A stretch of 64,000 bases of DNA from assembly GCA_035628915.1 (NCBI GenBank), contig DASPIW010000061.1:186001-250000 (forward strand), in the 5' to 3' direction. Below the pieces are notes generated by a model. That model was not told the DNA's origin and did not search any database. It saw only the letters and a list, made by a program, of their open reading frames with translations. The DNA is from JARBUG01 sp035628915. GTDB taxonomy: Bacteria; Bacillota; Sulfobacillia; Symbiobacteriales; Symbiobacteriaceae. Positions within the stretch are counted from its first letter, which is position 1. Each line of letters begins with the position of its first letter. A program made the position numbers and the translations under genes. Positions 59,385 through 64,000 of the stretch are shown here, piece by piece.

Positions 59385-59583
59385 GAGTCAGACCTCCTTC
59401 GGCGTTCGGATCATCATCATCAGCATACCTTCCAGTCTGTGGAAGCTCAACAAGCCCGGGGCGTATTCCGCCCCGGGCGTAAACGGAGGTGCTGACGACG
59501 ACGCCGGGTCCCCTCACCGCTCTGCTGGCCGCCTACCCGGCGCTGCTGGCATCCTTCCTGGGCCTGGGCCTACCCGGACCAGT

Positions 59584-62500
59584 TCACGCCTTCTCCACCT
59601 CCACGCGGGTGTCGAGCTGCGAACAACTCCCCCCGATGGGGTCGATCAGTGGGCTCCCCTTGCCCAGGGTCTCATCCTGGCATGCCAGGTCGTTCACCCG
59701 GAACCCCGTACCCCGCCCCGGGGCGTAGCCCGTCGGCTCGGTGCCCGTCTCCCGGAAGGAGTATGGCGTGTGCCCGTAGCCCGGCGCCGCGGGAATCACT
59801 CTGCCGTCGATCTTCACAGGACGGGCCCCGTACGCCTCGTGACCATAGCTGAAATCTGCGCCGACCACGCCGGGGCGAATCCCCTCCGTCAAATGGACTT
59901 CGGTCTCCGCCGTGAAGCTGGCCGAGCGGACCCGCACCCGGTCGCCGTTCGTGAGCCCCCGGGCCGCCGCATCGCGCGGGTTCATCCAGACCGGGTTGCT
60001 GGAGCGGATCTCCCGGAGCCAGGCATCGCCAATCGTCCGGTGGGTCCCCAAATGACTCGACTTCCAGTTGATGAACTGCAGCGGCAGGTCGTCCGCCACG
60101 GCACGCCCACGGTAATCCCGCACCGGCTCGATGCGGGGCACCCCGTCAAACGGCGTGCCGTCATACGACGACTTCGCCTTAGCCACGCCCTCGTCGTAGA
60201 AGTTGACCTGACCGCCGTGGCGCATCTTCAGCCACTCACCTTCGTAGCCGGTGTCGGCAGGGGCGAACCGCCCGCCCCGGTTCAGCACGTACACGGCCTT
60301 CAGCCACTCCTCGGGCTTCAGCGCCGCCCGCCACTTCGCCTCCGCGAACCGGGCGCCCAGCCCCAGGCGCCGGGCCGCCAGGAAGAGCCGCTCCTCGTCA
60401 GCGGAGGCGTCCGGCACCGGCGTCTCGTCAAAAGCCACGTTGGCGGCGACCTTCAGGTAGTAGTCGTGGGCGGCATGCAGCCCGCTGCCGTCCGCAAAGG
60501 CGCCGTCCCCCACCCCGGGCAGGCCCATCTGCTTGCCAAGATCGATCAGCACATCCTCAACCATGCGGGCGCCGTCCAGCACGTTGACCACCGGCTGCGT
60601 CATATGGCTCTCTTTCAGGTTCTGGTTCGGGTAGATCGACTCCAGATTCCACCGCTCCAAGTACGTCACATCCGGGAGGATGTAGTCGGCGTACTGCGAT
60701 GTGGCGCCGATCACTACATCAAAGGCGACAATCAGCGGCAGCCGCTGCTCGTCTTTGAGCATCTGCCCCTGGAACTGGCCGCCCGCCACCGATTCGACGG
60801 GGCTGAGCCGGTTGATGAAGAGCGCTTTCAGCGGGTACGGGTAGCCGTCGTATGCGCTGGGAATCACCTCAGAGGTCAGGCTGGCGCCGAACGGCACCCA
60901 GGTCCGCTTCGCGGGGTAGCCGTCCCGCTGGAAGAGCGTGGAGCCGGCGTAGTTCCCCTTCTCCCGGGTGATGGGCAGGCCCCAGGCGGCCCTCCCCTTG
61001 GGCACCGCCTCCAGGTCGTAGCGCTTGCCCTTGGTCTCGGTGTAGCGGACGGCAGATGAGTTCTCGCCGCCTTTCCAGTCGTGGTTGCCGATCAGGAAAT
61101 TGAGGATGCCGATGGCCTGCACAGCATAGAAGCCGTTGGTGTGCATGGCGGGCCCCCGGTAGGAGATGGCGACGGCCCGCTTGCCATGCGCCGTGAACTC
61201 CCGGGCCATCTCCACAATCGTCGCGTCGGATACGCCGCATAGCTCCGCGTACTCCTGGAGCGACTTTTCAAAGGCACGCTCCTTCAGCAGGGTAAACGCC
61301 GACTTGACCCGCAGCCCCGCCCCCACTTCCGTGTCGACTTCGAGGGCGCCCTCCCCTGCCGCCTCCGCTGCGGCCGGACGGCCATCCGGCCCCAGCACGA
61401 CGAACTGGTCGGCCGCCGCCCCGCTCAGGCCCACGTCCTTCCCCTTCACCTTTGCCTTGGTCGCGACATTGACCAGATGGGTCGCATCCGACCAGGTCGG
61501 CTCGCCGTCCGCCAGGGCCGCCTTCTGATTGGGATTGGTCAGATACCGCAGGTCGTAGCGCTTGTGCTCGATGATCCAGCGGATCATGGCCAGCGCCAGC
61601 GCCGCATCCTGCCCGGGCTTGACGGGCACCCACAGGTGCGCCTTCTCCGCCGTCTTCGAGAGGCGGGGATCGACCACGACCATCTTCATGCCGCGCTCAA
61701 GGGCGTTGGTCAGCCGGGGCGCCAGCCAGGTCGGGCCCTTGTTGGCCGTCATGGGGTTGGTGCCCCAGACGATCAGATACTCACAGAAATCGAGGTCGGC
61801 GTACTGCCGCTTCTTCAGCTGCTTGCCGTTCCGGGTCCGCACGTTCGCCGTCACGCCAGAGGCGCCGCAGATGCCGCCGTGGTTGAAGACATTGACGGAC
61901 CCCGCGCACGACTTGATCCACCGCTCGACAAAACCGATCCGGTTGCCTGTCAGCATGGCAATCTGGTTCGACTTCGGCCCCAGGTCGCGGTGACTGGTGT
62001 CGATCAGCACGTCCTGATACTTCGCCGAAAACGCTGCCTTTGTCAGCTCGCCTTTCTTCACTTTCTCCCAGTCACTCATCACGACGGCCTGCGGCACAAA
62101 GTTCAGCACCGGCTTGATTGCCGCCGCGATCTCAGTCACAGCCTGCTCCCAGGAGACGGTCGCCCACTCGCCGCTGCCCCTCGGTCCCACCCGCTTGAGC
62201 GGGCGGGCGATCCGGTAGGCATCGTAGGCTGTCTGAATACCGGCCTGGCCTTTCAGGCAGGTCCGCCCGCCCCGAAGCGACCGACCCTCCTCGGGCAGGT
62301 CGCCCAGCCCCCGGGCCGCCTCCGCCGGGTCGGTATTGTAAGGAATCTGGCCGAAGGGCACGGAAGAGAGCGGGCTGTAGGGGTTGCCGGCGATCTTGCG
62401 GACCCGCCCCGACTCGGTCAGGGCGACCTTAATCGTACAGAAGGTCTGGCACTGTTCACAGGTCGTGTAAATGATCCGGTCGGCGGGGATCTCCTCCCCC

Positions 62501-62652
62501 AGAGCTCCCGTGCCATGCGCTTCGCCTGACGCCGCGAACGGATCGGCGAAGGCTTTCTTGAGGCCCCCGCCCAGCAGGGGCATCGCGGCGATGGTTCCGC
62601 CCACGGCGGCGGCTCCGGTGAGAAACTCCCGGCGGTTCAGGTTAGCGGACAT
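59584..62652 (-). CDS. molybdopterin oxidoreductase catalytic subunit (TtrA/SrdA type)
   Basis: 1022 residues from ATG 62652, behind GGGAGGTG. A Tat signal (NRREFLTGAAAVGGTIAAMP) precedes a [4Fe-4S] site (CEQCQTFCTIKVALTESG, then GGRTCLKGQAG) and the molybdopterin domains (CGASGVTANVRTRNGKQ with the candidate Mo-ligand Cys in HGGICGASGV, LIVWGTNPMTANKGPTWLAP, VVVDPRLSKTAEKAHLWVPV). Length and order agree with tetrathionate reductase TtrA and the related selenate reductase SrdA, rather than formate dehydrogenase. Operon order on the minus strand is B-C-A, as in ttrBCA and srdBCA. It would act outside the membrane as an anaerobic terminal reductase. The substrate (tetrathionate, selenate, arsenate or polysulfide) cannot be fixed from the sequence. 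Confidence 0.85.
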   Translation of the reverse strand: MSANLNRREFLTGAAAVGGTIAAMPLLGGGLKKAFADPFAASGEAHGTGALGEEIPADRIIYTTCEQCQTFCTIKVALTESGRVRKIAGNPYSPLSSVPFGQIPYNTDPAEAARGLGDLPEEGRSLRGGRTCLKGQAGIQTAYDAYRIARPLKRVGPRGSGEWATVSWEQAVTEIAAAIKPVLNFVPQAVVMSDWEKVKKGELTKAAFSAKYQDVLIDTSHRDLGPKSNQIAMLTGNRIGFVERWIKSCAGSVNVFNHGGICGASGVTANVRTRNGKQLKKRQYADLDFCEYLIVWGTNPMTANKGPTWLAPRLTNALERGMKMVVVDPRLSKTAEKAHLWVPVKPGQDAALALAMIRWIIEHKRYDLRYLTNPNQKAALADGEPTWSDATHLVNVATKAKVKGKDVGLSGAAADQFVVLGPDGRPAAAEAAGEGALEVDTEVGAGLRVKSAFTLLKERAFEKSLQEYAELCGVSDATIVEMAREFTAHGKRAVAISYRGPAMHTNGFYAVQAIGILNFLIGNHDWKGGENSSAVRYTETKGKRYDLEAVPKGRAAWGLPITREKGNYAGSTLFQRDGYPAKRTWVPFGASLTSEVIPSAYDGYPYPLKALFINRLSPVESVAGGQFQGQMLKDEQRLPLIVAFDVVIGATSQYADYILPDVTYLERWNLESIYPNQNLKESHMTQPVVNVLDGARMVEDVLIDLGKQMGLPGVGDGAFADGSGLHAAHDYYLKVAANVAFDETPVPDASADEERLFLAARRLGLGARFAEAKWRAALKPEEWLKAVYVLNRGGRFAPADTGYEGEWLKMRHGGQVNFYDEGVAKAKSSYDGTPFDGVPRIEPVRDYRGRAVADDLPLQFINWKSSHLGTHRTIGDAWLREIRSSNPVWMNPRDAAARGLTNGDRVRVRSASFTAETEVHLTEGIRPGVVGADFSYGHEAYGARPVKIDGRVIPAAPGYGHTPYSFRETGTEPTGYAPGRGTGFRVNDLACQDETLGKGSPLIDPIGGSCSQLDTRVEVEKA

Positions 62653-63760
62653 GCTCGGCACCTCCCATCCGATCAAGCGGCAGCTTCTCTGCTGCCAGTG
62701 AGAAGAGCAGTAGCCCCAGTGCAATCACGCCTGCGCTGGCCGCCCATTCGATAAACGTCGGGGCGTAGTCGCCCCGGGGCAGGCCGGGCAGCACGGGCGG
62801 AATCAAGGCGGGCACCACAATATTGAAGCGGACCCCGGCGATGCCGACCACTACCAGAGCAGCGGCGGCAGCCACCCAGCCCCACGACCGGCGGAGGCCG
62901 CTCAGCAGAATCACGGCGGGTGCCGCCATGCCCATGCCGATTTGGACGATCCAGAACGACCATGCCATTCGCCCGCCTGTCATGGCGCCGATCACTTCAC
63001 CTTCATGGGGGTTCATCGACAGGCCGGGAATCAGGAACTCGTAGAACATCAGGCCGATATCGACCAGCAGGAAGCCGATCAGCAGCTTGCCCAGACCGGC
63101 GACCAGGTCTCCATCCACCGGGAGGCGGCGCCCCCGCTGCCGTACCACATACATCACGGTCAGGAGCGCCGTGCCGGAGACCAGCGCGGAGACGATGAAG
63201 ACCACCGGCGCCAGGGGGCCAAACCAGAGGCCCCGGGCCTTGACCACAGCAAAAATCGTGCCCGTCCCGCCGTGCACGCCGAAGACGGCGACCGGCAGGC
63301 CGATGATGCCCAGCGACCGCAGCCAGGGGCTCTGCGGCTGCCGCACGGCCAGCCAGAGCTCGGCGCCCAGCAGCAGGATGTAGATGACGTAGAACCGGAC
63401 TTCCCAGGCCAGGGGCGAGAGCCAGTTGAAGAAGAGCAGGGGCGAGAGCGCCCGGTCCATCCGGCCCAGATCCAACCCAATGAAAGTCAGCGCCACGATC
63501 ATCGAAACGAGCGCCGCCAGCAGCGCCATCTTCCCGACACGTTCGAACCGCTCCATACCGAAGACGTAGACCAGCGTTGAGAGCAGGAACGCCCCCGCCG
63601 ACAGGCCGACGAAATAGATGTAGAACGCCACCCAGGCGCCCCAGGGCATCACGCTGCTCAGGTTGGTGGTGGCAAGCCCGCCCACCATCCGGTTTAGAAT
63701 GGCTGCCCCGCCGCCGGCGAGGAGCAAAGCCAGGAGCCCGTACCAGAGCTTCTTGATCAC
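62642..63760 (-). CDS. NrfD/TtrC-type membrane subunit
   Basis: 372 residues from GTG 63760, behind AGGGGGG. About nine to ten membrane segments (YGLLALLLAGGGAAILNRMV, AWVAFYIYFVGLSAGAFLLS, ALLAALVSMIVALTFIGLDL, FYVIYILLLGAELWL, LAPVVFIVSALVSGTALLTV and more) define the NrfD/PsrC family. It oxidises quinol and passes electrons to the iron-sulfur subunit. It is encoded between the ferredoxin-like B subunit and the catalytic A subunit and overlaps the start of A by 11 bases. The ending (EKLPLDRMGGAEHVR) is cytoplasmic or short. Family is clear; complex identity follows the A subunit. Confidence 0.88.
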   Translation of the reverse strand: MIKKLWYGLLALLLAGGGAAILNRMVGGLATTNLSSVMPWGAWVAFYIYFVGLSAGAFLLSTLVYVFGMERFERVGKMALLAALVSMIVALTFIGLDLGRMDRALSPLLFFNWLSPLAWEVRFYVIYILLLGAELWLAVRQPQSPWLRSLGIIGLPVAVFGVHGGTGTIFAVVKARGLWFGPLAPVVFIVSALVSGTALLTVMYVVRQRGRRLPVDGDLVAGLGKLLIGFLLVDIGLMFYEFLIPGLSMNPHEGEVIGAMTGGRMAWSFWIVQIGMGMAAPAVILLSGLRRSWGWVAAAAALVVVGIAGVRFNIVVPALIPPVLPGLPRGDYAPTFIEWAASAGVIALGLLLFSLAAEKLPLDRMGGAEHVR

Positions 63761-63773
63761 GACTGCCGCCCCC

Positions 63774-64000
63774 CTACTTCAAATAGATGACGCCGGGCTC
63801 GGTGCCCAGCTCTTCCTTGAGCCGGAAGGCCCTTGGACTTGCCGCCAGCCGCGCCACCACGGAATCCGGGTCGTTCAGGTCACCGAAGAAGCGGGCGTCG
63901 CCGAGACAGGTCTCCACGCAGGCGGGCTCCTCCCCACGGTTCAGCCGGTGGAAGCAGAACGTGCACTTGCGGACCGTGCCCACCGGCGCCTTGCGGGCTG
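63774..64000 (-). CDS. iron-sulfur (ferredoxin-like) electron-transfer subunit, TtrB type, partial
   Basis: The gene continues beyond the window edge, so only the C-terminal 75 residues are visible. They include ARKAPVGTVRKCTFCFHRLN followed by RGEEPACVETCLGDARFFGD, i.e. Cys-x2-Cys ... Cys-x3-Cys, the last ferredoxin cluster motif of DmsB/TtrB-type subunits, and end in EELGTEPGVIYLK. It transfers electrons from the NrfD-type membrane subunit to the molybdoenzyme. Its stop lies 13 bases before the C subunit start. A Tat signal, if any, would be in the unseen N-terminus. Confidence 0.85.
   Translation of the reverse strand, partial: ARKAPVGTVRKCTFCFHRLNRGEEPACVETCLGDARFFGDLNDPDSVVARLAASPRAFRLKEELGTEPGVIYLK

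Noticed and set aside
59356..61059. 567-codon plus-strand frame opposite the molybdoenzyme and SLH intergenic region
   Set aside because: Antisense to clear TtrA-type coding, with no recognisable domain. Another GC shadow, like 56757-58301 opposite the SLH gene.
1..64000. Searched by eye for tRNA, rRNA, riboswitch and group II intron features, since islands often sit at tRNA genes
   Set aside because: No cloverleaf, T-loop GTTCGAATC-type run, or intron domain V pattern was convincing. A covariance-model search would be decisive.

Overview
The window is high-GC, mostly bacterial coding DNA. It has frequent GTG and TTG starts behind strong AGGAGG-type ribosome sites, an S-layer (SLH) protein, a Bacillus-type YdaE cupin isomerase and many SpoIVCA-like large serine recombinases. 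This suggests a high-GC Gram-positive anaerobe or facultative anaerobe of the Firmicutes/Clostridia type (Symbiobacterium-like). The assignment is an inference from gene content only. No rRNA or tRNA gene was recognised.

Layout. (1) 1-4241, plus strand: a metabolic operon of two cupins (one YdaE-like D-lyxose isomerase), a glycyl radical enzyme with an unusual active-site motif, and its radical SAM activase. (2) 4250-5859: a large serine recombinase preceded by a conserved hairpin and a small overlapping leader ORF. (3) 5857-22856: a compact plus-strand biosynthetic island lying between two imperfect 50-bp direct repeats. It encodes a 42-residue Cys-free precursor peptide, two radical SAM/SPASM enzymes with C-terminal PqqD-like domains, a methyltransferase, an FAD protein, two B12-type radical SAM enzymes, an ABC exporter with two permeases, a TldD/TldE protease pair and a YcaQ/AlkX-type DNA glycosylase. 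Two GGGAC-N4-GTCCC boxes lie upstream. I read it as an undescribed RiPP pathway whose product may damage DNA. (4) 22857-24400: fragments, including an antitoxin-like gene and a possible NRPS remnant. (5) 24398-41581: a type III-A (Csm) CRISPR locus, minus strand. It has paired WYL regulators, a membrane/nuclease-like unknown, a CARF-HEPN protein, Cas6, Cas10 (frame broken just before GGDD), Csm2-Csm5 and a second, Csb2-like Cas6. A roughly 30-repeat array is split into four blocks by three decayed copies of the csb2 3' end plus leader. A second array with a variant repeat lies beyond the regulators. No cas1 or cas2 is present. (6) 41583-47400: a helicase remnant, a putative nuclease toxin with an Imm49-like immunity gene, small unknowns and a decayed TPR gene. 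(7) 47591-56270: three more large serine recombinases (one with a duplicated recombinase domain), small partner genes, an XRE regulator, a 28-bp palindrome, and a second copy of the hairpin/leader-ORF/recombinase module. (8) 56293-64000: a 5'-truncated beta-propeller gene, an SLH-anchored propeller protein, and a Ttr/Srd-type molybdoenzyme operon (order B-C-A) running off the window edge.

The region between about 4.25 and 56.28 kb looks like a composite genomic island built by repeated recombinase-mediated insertion. Conserved metabolic and cell-surface genes lie on both sides. Inside it, defence (CRISPR, toxin/immunity) and a self-contained peptide natural-product cluster sit side by side.
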